Assembly (NCBI GenBank): GCA_023391815.1
Contig: JAEWAF010000118.1
Location: 62,001-126,000, forward strand
DNA length: 64,000 nt
Source: Pseudomonadota bacterium
GTDB lineage: Bacteria; Pseudomonadota; Gammaproteobacteria; Steroidobacterales; Steroidobacteraceae
Direction of reading: 5' to 3'
The number at the start of each line of letters is the position of its first letter. Within the stretch, counting starts at the first letter, position 1. Both the position numbers and the translations under genes were made by a program. The notes below the pieces were generated by a model. It was not told where the DNA came from. It did not search any database and saw nothing but the letters and a program-made list of their open reading frames with translations. Shown piece by piece: positions 1-8,407 of this stretch.

Positions 1-183
1 GCTCTTCGAGCGCCTCCGTTGAAAACGCCGACACCGCAATCGGCACATCCTGAATGCTTTCCGCCCGCTTCTGCGCGGTGACGATGATTTCCTCGAGCGC
101 CCTTGCTTCCTGAGCCTGCGCAGATAGCGCGAATACGCAGCTCGTGGCACTGATGAGCGTGCCGATCGCAACTGTTGATTTCA
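1..183 (-). CDS. TonB-dependent receptor, N-terminal fragment (runs off window)
   Basis: Only the first 61 codons are inside the window; the gene continues past the left edge. The reading frame opens with MKSTVAIGTLISATSC, a signal peptide ending near AQAQEA. It is followed by LEEIIVTAQKRAESIQDVPI, the TonB-box and plug start typical of the large outer-membrane TBDRs of Steroidobacter-like and sphingomonad-like bacteria. The start at 183 directly precedes a clear signal peptide. The gene has the same orientation as the DUF1592/DUF1552 operon upstream. The substrate cannot be told from this fragment. Confidence 0.85.
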
Positions 184-769
184 TATCTCCCCCATGGACT
201 GACGACATGCGAGCGAGGACATCGCTGCGCGCTCCGGTCGACTTCCACACCATTAGCCATGAGAGCCCGCCTGGACAGCGAAGCGTCTTAGGGTCTCATT
301 GCTTATTTCTATTCACAGCCTCTTTCTCGGAACTCTGACTCGTCCTCGGTGCGAGCGACCCTGCCGTATTAAACATGTTTGTTGACGTTCGCACCACTAC
401 TGAGAGAATGATTTTATGACGAGCCCCGGGCGTTTTCGCTGCGCGAAACTTGGGCGACGGGCACGGGTCGAACCCGAGCCGACGAAACGTCGCGGGCGAG
501 CAACCGCTGTCGTTGCTAACGCCTGGCGCGCGACAGAGTAGTCGCGCTCGCCAAGTTGCGTGCGCTCCAATCCACGCTGAAGCAGTCCGGTTCGCACTCG
601 CGCCCGCTCGTCCCTGCTCGCGGTCTCGACGATCCGATCGATACGCCGGAGCATATAGATCAGATAGTGCCCTGCTGGCGCAGGTAGCATGCACCTTGCC
701 CGTATATAACGAATGGGGGCGCCGTAGACGGTATCGCGCGATACGTCCATCGCGATGGCGACATTGCGG
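184..769. other. 586-bp stretch without a convincing gene
   Basis: Open frames here overlap on both strands and none has family-like sequence or a ribosome site. A 17-bp sequence at 382-398 (TTGACGTTCGCACCACT, plus strand) matches 14 of 17 positions of the operator-like motif found before three genes further right. The promoter of the TBDR at 183 probably lies here. A faint AraC-like tail on the minus strand was considered and not accepted. Confidence 0.5.
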
Positions 770-1270
770 CTACTGCAGTCGAGCTGCAGGCCGCTGATAC
801 AACTCGATCAGGTAGCCATCGGGATCGCGAACGAAGTTTGTTCCGTCGACCAGAGGACGCGCAGTCTGGTATCCGGCGGCGAGCGCGCGCTCCGCCATCT
901 TGCGTCCATTCGGCACGACAATGGTAATCGAGCCGAACTCGGTAGCGCCGGGTTTCACCTCCCCTCTACGAATGATGATGAGAGTGTCCTCGCGGATATT
1001 GCCGGTCAGGCCGAGCAGGTATTCGTACGGCTCGCCTTGCGCCGGGACTCGGGTGGCGACCTTCAACCCCAGCACTTCGGTGTAGAACTTCTTCGAGCGC
1101 TCGAGATCGCTCACGCGAATCGCCAGCCCTGACACGCGAATGGGCTTCACGTCCTCGGGCGGTGATAGAACGTCGGGCTCGGCAAGCGCCAATGCCGAGG
1201 CGAGCGCCAGTGCGGCGACCAACAGCTGCCGTCGAGTGCCTGGAATCATCGCCACGATCTTTTTATTCAT
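770..1270 (-). CDS. Secreted VOC-fold protein (glyoxalase/dioxygenase superfamily)
   Basis: This 166-residue protein has an N-terminal signal peptide (residues about 1-30, ending ALALAEP). One vicinal-oxygen-chelate domain follows: VSGLAIRVSDLERSKKFYTE near residues 45-64, and FVRDPDGYLIELYQ near the C-terminus with the usual metal-ligand Glu. VOC proteins bind a divalent metal and act as lyases, isomerases or dioxygenases. An exported single-domain member is unusual and its substrate is unknown. The start ATG overlaps the stop of the upstream gene (ATGA), so translation is probably coupled. It is the last gene of the 5576-to-770 operon. Confidence 0.82.
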   Translation of the reverse strand: MNKKIVAMIPGTRRQLLVAALALASALALAEPDVLSPPEDVKPIRVSGLAIRVSDLERSKKFYTEVLGLKVATRVPAQGEPYEYLLGLTGNIREDTLIIIRRGEVKPGATEFGSITIVVPNGRKMAERALAAGYQTARPLVDGTNFVRDPDGYLIELYQRPAARLQ

Positions 1271-2529
1271 TCTTTCGCCTTCGCGATGTTCTCTGGCGGC
1301 GTCACGACAGCGTTGGGGCCCGCCTGTTGTTTCGCGTTGGGGTCGATGAAGATGCCGTCGACGACCTGCGAGAACAGGCCCGCAACGCGCCCGGTCTCGG
1401 TCGGTGCGAGCGATTTGTACGACGCCACGGTTAGCACCTGCTGACTGGCATCCGGGCTCATGACGAAAGCCGGCAACGCATCGACACGTAACGCATACGA
1501 GATGTGAGTCTTCTCACCCTTGGCGCCGTTCGGGCTGTAGTCGGCGTTACGGCGCAGCGCGTAGTAAACGCCCGGCAGCTGCACCCATGTCAGCGCCTCG
1601 ATGACCGGTCCACGCGCGTTCACCCATCCTTTGTACACGTGCTCCCAAGGGCGGTATCCACCGACATAGCCGCTCAAGGAACCATCAGCTTTCATCGTAA
1701 GCTTGATCTGCGCACGCTCGAGCTCGAGATCGCGCCAATAGGCCGGCTCTCGCAGCACCCCGGACACTGCTTTGGTCGAGGTGATTACGCCATTCTTGGC
1801 CCGGGCCGGAAAGATCGCTTCATATCTCGCGTGCGGCTTGATGCTGAAGGTGTAGTCGCGCGCGATGTTGCCATTGCCATCTTTAACCATCTTGTCATCG
1901 CTGACATAAAAGCCGACGCTCACGTCCTTGTCGTTCATCGGATCGTCGCCCTTGCCCGCAACGACGATCAGCGTCGTCCAGGCACCATTCCGCATGGAAT
2001 CGTTGAACTGCAGCGCGCCGCTGGATAATCGCCGTGGACCGCGATAGGTCTTCCAACAGCCGACGGTCTTATAGAAGTTGTTATCGATCCCCTTCTCACC
2101 CTCCGGGCTGATGAAGCCGGTCTTCGGGTTGCCATCCAGATCGAGGCCTTCGGCGATCGTGCCGGTCACGCCCACCAGTCCGGGATCGGGCGTCGACATC
2201 GGATTCACATAGACATTTGCGCGATCCTTGCCGCGAAACGCCATCTGATTCTGGCCATGCACGGGGCTGCGAGTGGGATTTGCGGGATTGCGCAGCCACT
2301 CCGCTTCCTCGCGCGTATAGCCCGCATCCATCATCACCTTTACCCAGTCGATCTCGGGATTGGTACCCTGCGGGCAGTCCGTGCCGGGATCAGTCACGCC
2401 GGCCCTCGCGCCATAGTAGATGGCCGGTTCGTTCCACTCGACGACGTACGTTTTCGTCCACGCCGCCAGGGCCACACAGGGCGCTGCGATTGCGGCCAAG
2501 GCAATCACCGCTCGACCTATTGAGCTCAT
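1267..2529 (-). CDS. Secreted protein of unknown function, paralogue of the gene at 10408
   Basis: The protein is about 420 residues with a signal peptide (MSSIGRAVIALAAIAAPCVALA). The start at 2529 is preferred over the ATG at 2547 because AAGGGCGGG lies just upstream and it avoids overlap with the preceding stop. I do not recognise a named family. It shares blocks with the 362-residue protein at 10408: LDGNPKTGFISPEGEKGIDN against LDGKLGANDFVSPTGERGID, a conserved VGCW/LGCN, and YYALRRNADYSPN against YWALRRMADAYPN. Both sit directly downstream of a DUF1552 gene or one gene away. It is probably a periplasmic partner of the DUF1552/DUF1592 pair. Confidence 0.75.
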   Translation of the reverse strand: MSSIGRAVIALAAIAAPCVALAAWTKTYVVEWNEPAIYYGARAGVTDPGTDCPQGTNPEIDWVKVMMDAGYTREEAEWLRNPANPTRSPVHGQNQMAFRGKDRANVYVNPMSTPDPGLVGVTGTIAEGLDLDGNPKTGFISPEGEKGIDNNFYKTVGCWKTYRGPRRLSSGALQFNDSMRNGAWTTLIVVAGKGDDPMNDKDVSVGFYVSDDKMVKDGNGNIARDYTFSIKPHARYEAIFPARAKNGVITSTKAVSGVLREPAYWRDLELERAQIKLTMKADGSLSGYVGGYRPWEHVYKGWVNARGPVIEALTWVQLPGVYYALRRNADYSPNGAKGEKTHISYALRVDALPAFVMSPDASQQVLTVASYKSLAPTETGRVAGLFSQVVDGIFIDPNAKQQAGPNAVVTPPENIAKAKE

Positions 2530-2539
2530 GTTCCCGCCC

Positions 2540-3895
2540 TTACGCAATGACTTCGCCGATCGGGTTGGATGTCTTCATCGACCCCACGCCGAACTCGCCA
2601 ACCGGTGCGCCGGCGAGTTGCATGGCTGTGAGCGACACTCGAGTCACCGACTCGCCCTTGCCGGCGATGTGCTGTCCGGCTTTATGCCGGCCGCCGGCCC
2701 GCCCTGCCAGAAACATCGGAATATTTTCGATGGCATGAATTTTCGCGTAGCCGGTGTCGCTGAAAGCAAGGACGATGGAGTTGTCGAGCAGAGTGCCCTC
2801 GCCCTCCTTGATCGCGTCGAGCTCAGCGAGAAACGTGCCCAAGCCCTTCATGACCTCACTCGCAAGCTTGCTGGTCTCGGGTTGATAGCCCAGACGCGCA
2901 TCGGTCGGCTCATCGTGCGTGATCTGGTGATAGATCTTGCTTTGGCCTGGCAGATACGTTTCGGAGGCCCCCGAGGTATGCACGAAGGTGAAGACGCGCG
3001 ATTGATTGCAGGCCAGCCCCATGGCGAGCAGCTTCGCCATCACTTTCGTATTGGCGTTTACAACGTCGACCGATGAGATCCGTGCAGGATCCTTCGGCGC
3101 CTGCGGTGACACGCAAGCCTGGCGCTTTTCCGGCTTCTGCAGCTGAACGGCGAGCTGATTCTCCATGTCACGCACGGACGAGAAGTACTGATCCATCTTC
3201 AGCTGATCGTCCCTGCCGAGCCCTTTCATCAACTCGCGTCGCTGCTCGGTCACCGCGGACAGGACACTCCGACGCAGCATGATCGCGGGATCCGGTTTCC
3301 AATCATCGCTGTTCGGGTCCTGGAAGTCCGGCCCGAACAGACGCGTGTACAGTGCGAGCGGTGTGGAGTCCGGAGAGGCGAAGGTCGCGCCCGTGCGGGT
3401 GGAGTAGCTTACCGGCTGCCGCGATACCGATGCATCGATATCGATGGACTTGAAACGAGTCGAGGTGCCGATCGCATCGGCGACCTTGGTGTCGAATGAG
3501 GCGGCGTCGAACCTGGTGGCCGTGGCCGGCGCAACGCCCGACAGAATGGATGCATGACCCGTCCAATGAACGAGATTCGCGCGCCCGTCGCCGATCACGC
3601 GAAATCCCGAAAACACGGACACTTTTTCCTTCACGGCCGCAAGCGCTTCGAGCTCGGGCATGAGCTCATATCCCGGCCCGACTTTTGTCGGCACCCACCG
3701 CGTGCCGCCCGCTGGAGTGTGGGTCAGGCCCAGACCCCAGAAATATGTGCCGAACCTCACGGGTAACGGCTGGCCATTCGCCAACGCAGTGCCGTTCGTG
3801 TTGAGAAACGCATCGAGCATCGGCAGCCCGACGTAAACCGCCGAGCCGCCGAGCATGCCTTTCAGAATCGAGCGACGATCGAAACGCAGTTTCAT
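2540..3895 (-). CDS. DUF1552 (HXXSHH) protein, Tat-type export signal
   Basis: The protein has 451 residues. The N-terminus MKLRFDRRSILKGMLGGSAV is a twin-arginine-like signal (DRRSILKG). The rest matches the DUF1552 family: PVRFGTYFWGLGLTHTPAGG, SGFRVIGDGRANLVHWTGHA, MDQYFSSVRDMENQL, and the His cluster YHQITHDEPTD near residue 335 that gives the HXXSHH family its name. The C-terminal part (DNSIVLAFSDTGYAKIHAIE...AGRAGGRHKAGQHI) is also typical. Family members are nearly always encoded next to a DUF1592 protein, as here (5-bp gap). Biochemical function is not established; an extracytoplasmic redox or hydrolytic role is inferred. Confidence 0.88.
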   Translation of the reverse strand: MKLRFDRRSILKGMLGGSAVYVGLPMLDAFLNTNGTALANGQPLPVRFGTYFWGLGLTHTPAGGTRWVPTKVGPGYELMPELEALAAVKEKVSVFSGFRVIGDGRANLVHWTGHASILSGVAPATATRFDAASFDTKVADAIGTSTRFKSIDIDASVSRQPVSYSTRTGATFASPDSTPLALYTRLFGPDFQDPNSDDWKPDPAIMLRRSVLSAVTEQRRELMKGLGRDDQLKMDQYFSSVRDMENQLAVQLQKPEKRQACVSPQAPKDPARISSVDVVNANTKVMAKLLAMGLACNQSRVFTFVHTSGASETYLPGQSKIYHQITHDEPTDARLGYQPETSKLASEVMKGLGTFLAELDAIKEGEGTLLDNSIVLAFSDTGYAKIHAIENIPMFLAGRAGGRHKAGQHIAGKGESVTRVSLTAMQLAGAPVGEFGVGSMKTSNPIGEVIA

Positions 3896-3899
3896 CGGA

Positions 3900-5576
3900 C
3901 TACTCCGCCGTGGATTGCAGCTGGGTTACCGTTGCCTCGGCAACCGGCACCTGGGACTTTGATCTCGGTGCAACGATGTTGAAGAACTCGGCGCTCGAGG
4001 CGATCTGCCGCACGAGCGCCGGGAAGCGATAGCCGCTTGCGACGAACGCTTGAGTCTGAGCCGACAGATAGGCTTTATCCCGGCCGTAAGTCTTCGAGCC
4101 CACGCCATACGAATACACGTTGCGCACGAGACAGGCCGGAACTTTCGGCTCGTTGCGCAGATACTCTCCAACTCCCTGCGCGCCTTCGATCCTCACATCC
4201 TTCAACTCAGCGGTGACATCGATGGGCGTGCCATTCTCCATCGTGCGCAATTGCCCGAGCCCATCGAAATGCTCCAGCGCAAGACCGAGCGGATCGGTGC
4301 GTCGGTGGCAGCCCGAACAACCTTCATTCTCCATGTGATCGAGCAGGCGGCCGCGCACCGTCCCTTTGGTGCTGTCCTGTACGGCCGAAAAATCGACGTT
4401 GGCGGGAGGCTGCGGCGTCGCCTGGCACATGAAGATTTCGAGCACCTTGATTCCGCGCCGGGTGGGCGATGAAGTGCCTGGATGAGCGTGCAGAGCGAGG
4501 AAGCCGATATCAGTCAGGATGCCGGAGCGCTCCGAATCCTTGGGAAATTCATAGGCCATCCATGGCGCCTTGGACGCGTATGGAACTCGATAGACCGCCG
4601 CGAGCGAACGATTGAGGTAGCCTTGGCGAGACGTGAACAAGTCGCGATAGTCCCCTTGCTGGAGAACCAACAGATCCATCGCACGCAGCAGCATCTGTTC
4701 CCGCGCAGACTCCGCCACCGACTGATCGAACTTCGGATAGATCGCCGGGTCTTTGACCAGATTGCCGAACCCGTCCAATTGGAACATGTCGGCGAAGAAC
4801 GCCCGGGCGCCGTCCTGAAACTTCGGCGAAGCGATCATCCGATCGATCTGCTGCTCCAGTTCCTGCCGAGAGTGAAGCGCTCCGCTGCGAGCTGCGTCGA
4901 GCAACTGCCGATCGGGCGTCGAATCCCACAGCAGAAAAGACAGTCGCGTGGCCTTCGAGAAGGCATCGAGACGGTACTGCTGAGGATGAGCCGGATCGGG
5001 CTCGGCGGATTCGACTCGGAAAAGAAAGTCAGGCGCGATCAGCAGGCTCGTCAGCGCAAGCTCCAGGCCCGCGTAGAAATCTCCTGCCTGCTTCGCGCCA
5101 CGAGCCGAGACTTCCAATCGGCTCTGGATCTCCGCAGCCGTAAGCGGACGGCGCAGCAACAGCTCTCCATAGTGAGTGACGAACTCACGAGCACAGCCAT
5201 CGTCAGCACCGGCCGGATCAGTTGGCTTGCAGGGGACGGCGGCGTCGCGCCCTGTTTCGCTCAGCACTTGCTCGGCGATCGACCGGCCGAGCGCGAAGTA
5301 CTGCTCGAATCCGGACGATGTGAGCGAGAGCATCGCGCTGCCCAAGGCCAGCAAGCCCTCTTCACGACGCTCGGGCTCGAAACGCGCCTCAACCTTGATC
5401 CCGGGGCCGAATACGTCCGCGATGGTGTGCCGGTATTGCGTCTCGGTAATTCTGCGCAGCCCGACCTTCATCGCCGCGACCTGCTCAGGCCGAGGCGCGG
5501 GTGTACCGGCGTGGCTCGCCAAAGTTAGAACGGTAGCAGTCAGCAAGACGCCGACCGCGTAAGTCTTGGTACTCAA
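3900..5576 (-). CDS. DUF1592/DUF1588-type protein with C-terminal CxxCH haem motif
   Basis: The 558-residue protein has a signal peptide (ending ASHAGTPAP). The order of domains follows the DUF1587-1595-1592-1588-1585 group: LRRITETQYRHTIADVFGPG near 40, FVTHYGELLLRRPLTAAEI near 135, LDAFSKATRLSFLLWDSTPD near 205, RRGIKVLEIFMCQATPQPPA near 365, and the haem-type motif CSGCHRRTDPLGLALEHFDG near 415. It probably carries one covalent haem c in the periplasm. The operon starts here and continues through DUF1552, the unknown secreted protein and the VOC protein. An 18-bp operator-like motif lies about 62 bp upstream. Confidence 0.88.
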   Translation of the reverse strand: MSTKTYAVGVLLTATVLTLASHAGTPAPRPEQVAAMKVGLRRITETQYRHTIADVFGPGIKVEARFEPERREEGLLALGSAMLSLTSSGFEQYFALGRSIAEQVLSETGRDAAVPCKPTDPAGADDGCAREFVTHYGELLLRRPLTAAEIQSRLEVSARGAKQAGDFYAGLELALTSLLIAPDFLFRVESAEPDPAHPQQYRLDAFSKATRLSFLLWDSTPDRQLLDAARSGALHSRQELEQQIDRMIASPKFQDGARAFFADMFQLDGFGNLVKDPAIYPKFDQSVAESAREQMLLRAMDLLVLQQGDYRDLFTSRQGYLNRSLAAVYRVPYASKAPWMAYEFPKDSERSGILTDIGFLALHAHPGTSSPTRRGIKVLEIFMCQATPQPPANVDFSAVQDSTKGTVRGRLLDHMENEGCSGCHRRTDPLGLALEHFDGLGQLRTMENGTPIDVTAELKDVRIEGAQGVGEYLRNEPKVPACLVRNVYSYGVGSKTYGRDKAYLSAQTQAFVASGYRFPALVRQIASSAEFFNIVAPRSKSQVPVAEATVTQLQSTAE

Positions 5577-5637
5577 CGTTCATCCCCCTGCCCACGCTAC
5601 CGGTTCGCGGCACCGCTTGAACCGACCGTAGTACATT

Positions 5638-5655
5638 ATTGGAGTGATCGTCAAT
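5638..5655 (-). promoter_or_regulatory. Operator-like motif, copy 1
   Basis: On the minus strand this reads AATTGACGATCACTCCAAT, closely matching copies before the HiPIP gene (6713-6730) and the esterase gene (9877-9894). It lies about 62 bp upstream of the DUF1592 start. It contains TTGACG, a good -35, but no convincing -10 follows, so a repressor or activator site is more likely. Two TetR genes lie between the copies and are candidate regulators. Confidence 0.5.
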
Positions 5656-5810
5656 TAGCTCGGCGGCGCCAACAACATTCTTTACGTTGCGGCTTCGACC
5701 ACAGACGCCGGCAGTGCGCCTTGCTCTGAATGCATCGCCAAATTCACCAGGCGAGGCCTGTAACGAGGGTCCAGTCCCGCCAGAAGGAACACCGCAGGCC
5801 GGCGATCTTC

Positions 5811-6284
5811 TCAATCGTCCTTCTCGCGAAACTTCTCATGACAACCTTTGCAGGTCCTTCCGAGCGCCTGCCACTGCGTCTTGATGGCACCCAGATCGTT
5901 GCCGTCGGCGATTTGAGCGAGCTTGACGGCCTGCTCGCCGAACATCTTCTGCGCCGCCTGGAACTCCGCCGGTTGTCTCCAGATCTCGGGACGGGCCGCA
6001 GTTTCAATCTCCGACTCCGGCCCCGTGCCGACGGGAAACCATCGCTGTTGATACTTCGCCAGGTCGTCGATCTGGTGAGCGTACTGCCGGATTGCCGATA
6101 AGGAGGGCGTGGGCCGCTTGAACTCATCCGTGATTCCCTTGAATGCGGCACCGATGTCTCGCAGCGCGGATTGGCGGCCTTCAATCACCGGCTCGGGATC
6201 GAAATCTTCGTCCGCGGCGACGCTGCCTGCAGCCGCGCAGGCGGCGATCACCAGCAAGAGGTGGCGTTTTTGTTTCGGAGTCAT
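5811..6284 (-). CDS. Class II cytochrome c (cytochrome c' family)
   Basis: The 157-residue protein has a signal peptide (MTPKQKRHLLLVIAACAAAG). The four-helix-bundle layout ends in the C-terminal haem site CKGCHEKFREKDD, the hallmark position of cytochrome c' rather than the N-terminal CxxCH of class I. ALRDIGAAFKGITDEFKRPT and RPEIWRQPAEFQAAQKMFGE are typical helices. It is a soluble periplasmic haem protein, usually linked to electron transfer or NO binding. It lies 88 bp downstream of the HiPIP gene on the same strand, so the two may form a periplasmic electron-carrier pair serving the DUF1592/DUF1552 proteins. Confidence 0.88.
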   Translation of the reverse strand: MTPKQKRHLLLVIAACAAAGSVAADEDFDPEPVIEGRQSALRDIGAAFKGITDEFKRPTPSLSAIRQYAHQIDDLAKYQQRWFPVGTGPESEIETAARPEIWRQPAEFQAAQKMFGEQAVKLAQIADGNDLGAIKTQWQALGRTCKGCHEKFREKDD

Positions 6285-6372
6285 GTCGAGTGCCGGTTCA
6301 CCAGGAGATGAAGGATGTGCAAGCGTGTCGGGGCCGCCAGCCTTCGGAGGCTGACCGGCCGCAACACCAATA

Positions 6373-6669
6373 TCAGCTGCGTTTGGTCCACGACATACAG
6401 TGGCCCGTTGCGCTCACTGCGCTTGCGAGCACTTCGCAAGGCGCACAGGACTGCTCCGGCTTGGCTGGCTTGAAGAACGAGCAACGCCTGCAGCTTTGGC
6501 TGGCCTCCGGCGCCATGTCGGTGTATTCGAGAGACTCGCGCATGCTCTGCACGCTGCTGCTCAATTCGTCTGAGTCGACGCAGGCCGCACGCACGGAACT
6601 ACCTGCCAGGACCAATACCGAAGCACGCAGTCCCGCAGTGATGAACCTGCGACGCCCGCCGCTAGCCAT
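6373..6669 (-). CDS. High-potential iron-sulfur protein (HiPIP-like)
   Basis: The small 98-residue protein has an RR-containing N-terminus (GGRRRFITAG), as expected for Tat export of a folded Fe-S protein. The mature part has the HiPIP cysteine pattern: CRRCSFF, about 12 residues, C, 15 residues, then CMSWTKRS, matching the usual ...C-x(14-15)-C-S-A-W-A-K ending. An extra Cys sits three residues after the third ligand. It should hold one [4Fe-4S] cluster and carry electrons in the periplasm. GGAG precedes the start by about 8 bp. The operator-like motif is 44 bp upstream. Confidence 0.82.
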   Translation of the reverse strand: MASGGRRRFITAGLRASVLVLAGSSVRAACVDSDELSSSVQSMRESLEYTDMAPEASQSCRRCSFFKPAKPEQSCAPCEVLASAVSATGHCMSWTKRS

Positions 6670-6712
6670 GAGTCATCTCCACTACTGAATCCCAATATCA
6701 CTTTGAATCTTT

Positions 6713-6730
6713 AATGGTGTGATAGTCAAC
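6713..6730 (-). promoter_or_regulatory. Operator-like motif, copy 2
   Basis: Minus strand GTTGACTATCACACCATT, 44 bp upstream of the HiPIP start. It differs from copy 3 (9877-9894) at only two of 18 positions. It also faces the TetR gene starting at 6846 on the other strand, so it could serve both directions. Confidence 0.55.
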
Positions 6731-6845
6731 CATCGCCGTGCCCCCTCGCAGGGGCTGCGCCCCAACGACCAGCGCATCATTTGACAGGAACGCGGCAGGT
6801 GGCTAGCGTCGGTCTACTCGTCGTTTTCCGCCGTACTATCCGCAG

Positions 6846-7721
6846 ATGAGCCGTAAATCTCCCATCACTCTGACTCGCAAAGAGTTGTACCGGCGCGTCT
6901 GGTCGAAGCCAATCAGCGCCGTCGCCGAGGAGTTCGGGCTGAGCGCCAACGCGTTGACAAAAATCTGCAATAGATTGCTCGTGCCTTGTCCTCCGCGGGG
7001 CTATTGGTCAAAGACGGCAACACGGAAGGCGGTGCCCAAGCCGCCACTGCCCGTCGCGCCCGATATCAAGGCAACCCACATCATCATCCCGGGCGAGCGG
7101 GCCGCGTCCCGCCGCATACGCACTCGCTTGGACCCACAGACCCGGCGGAAGCAAATCATCGATATCGCCGAACAACTCGTCATGGAGGGCGGCGTCCATG
7201 CGGCGACGATGAAACGAATCGCTGCCTTGGCGGGAATCAGCGAGACGCTCGCGTACAACTACTTCGGCAGCCGCGAGCAACTGTTCGTGGAGCTTGCGAG
7301 ACGAGAGTTCCGGCGCATCCGGGATGCGAGGCAAGCCGACGTGCAACGCTCGAAAGATCACTACGAGCGCATCACGCGAATGACTCGGACCTATCTACGC
7401 CATATCGGTCGCAGTGGGGCGCTCCTACAAACACTCATCAGCAATCCGGAAGTGCGCGCCCTACTGCGCTCGGAGCGGCGCAAGGAACAGGACGATAGTC
7501 TTCACGCGCACGCGGAAGAGCTCGTATCGCTATACGGGATTCCTAAGCCGTTGGCGCTTGGCACGACTGTGGTGCTGACGACCTTATGTCTGCGTGCGGG
7601 CAAGCTCGTTGCGGACGGTCGGATTCCCGTCGAATCGGCGGAGCGACTCTGCCTGAGCATGATGCTGCAAGGATCGCGCGATCTGGTCAGTCGGGAACGG
7701 GCACCTTCTCGGGCGCTCTGA
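6846..7721 (+). CDS. TetR/AcrR-type regulator with extra N-terminal DNA-binding-like domain
   Basis: At 291 residues this is longer than the usual TetR of about 200. Residues 8-58 (LTRKELYRRVWSKPISAVAE ... LLVPCPPRGYWSK) form a separate helix-turn-helix-like module also found at the ends of phage-type and hypothetical proteins. A linker rich in Pro and Lys follows. The TetR HTH then spans about 100-150 (RKQIIDIAEQLVMEGG, MKRIAALAGISETLAYNYFG), with a ligand domain behind it. The last 35 bp overlap the opposite-strand TetR gene. It lies 116 bp from operator-like motif copy 2. The ligand is unknown. Confidence 0.85.
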   Translation: MSRKSPITLTRKELYRRVWSKPISAVAEEFGLSANALTKICNRLLVPCPPRGYWSKTATRKAVPKPPLPVAPDIKATHIIIPGERAASRRIRTRLDPQTRRKQIIDIAEQLVMEGGVHAATMKRIAALAGISETLAYNYFGSREQLFVELARREFRRIRDARQADVQRSKDHYERITRMTRTYLRHIGRSGALLQTLISNPEVRALLRSERRKEQDDSLHAHAEELVSLYGIPKPLALGTTVVLTTLCLRAGKLVADGRIPVESAERLCLSMMLQGSRDLVSRERAPSRAL

Positions 7722-8337
7722 GCGCCTTCAGGCAACTTTCGATGAGCCCGTGGCAAATCTGACGCGCGGTCGTCTGATCGAGCTCGCGATGAAACACCAG
7801 CCGGCCTGCCTCGTCGGGAATGGCCGTCATCATTTCAATAGCTGCTTGAATCTCCTCTTCGCTACACGGCAGCTCGCGAGCCGCAAGGTGAGTCAAGCGC
7901 GTGGCGATCGCTTCACAAGAGTGGCGCACCTTGGCACTCAAATGTCCTGCCATGTAGAGATCGGTCATCAGAATGTTCAATAACGGACCGCTGCGCGCGA
8001 CGTGCTCGAAATACAGCATTGCGCACAGAACCGCGGCCTGCTCGAGATCCCTCACTTGCGAGGCTGTCTCCAGCCCACCGAGCAGAAGGCTGTCGATCTC
8101 TCGCTCGAGCAGCGTGTTGAATAGATCGTACTGGGTCGGAAAGTAGGCGTAGATGAGCCCCTTGCTGGCGCCGACCTGCCGGGCGAGTTCCTCGACCGGC
8201 AGTGGCAGATACCCTTGCTCCACGATCATCCTGGCGGCCGCATCGAGCATTTGCGCTCGCCGAACCTCGGGAGCGAGCCGCTTGCCTTTACCGGCTTCAG
8301 TCTTCTTCTCCGTCTTCGTTGGCGATCGCGATTTCAT
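7687..8337 (-). CDS. TetR/AcrR family transcriptional regulator
   Basis: The 216-residue TetR protein has its HTH at about 25-70 (RRAQMLDAAARMIVEQGYLP, VEELARQVGASKGLIYAYFP), followed by an all-helical effector domain. The charged N-terminus MKSRSPTKTEKKTEAGKGKR is a DNA-contacting tail common in this family. It points toward the HiPIP/DUF side and overlaps the preceding TetR gene tail to tail. The esterase gene ends 70 bp beyond its start on the same strand. It probably represses nearby genes; the three operator-like motifs are candidate targets, which is inference. Confidence 0.88.
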   Translation of the reverse strand: MKSRSPTKTEKKTEAGKGKRLAPEVRRAQMLDAAARMIVEQGYLPLPVEELARQVGASKGLIYAYFPTQYDLFNTLLEREIDSLLLGGLETASQVRDLEQAAVLCAMLYFEHVARSGPLLNILMTDLYMAGHLSAKVRHSCEAIATRLTHLAARELPCSEEEIQAAIEMMTAIPDEAGRLVFHRELDQTTARQICHGLIESCLKALRAPEKVPVPD

Positions 8338-8407
8338 GCGCAGCTCTTATATCCCGCGAGTCTGCGCACTTCAACAGCTCACCGCAGATCATCGCGGCGC
8401 CGCCGCC

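Noticed and set aside
296..750. Minus-strand text (CSPATFRRLGFDPCPSPKFR) faintly like an AraC-family tail
   Set aside because: The match is short, spread over two frames, and lacks the first HTH; chance is likely in GC-rich DNA.
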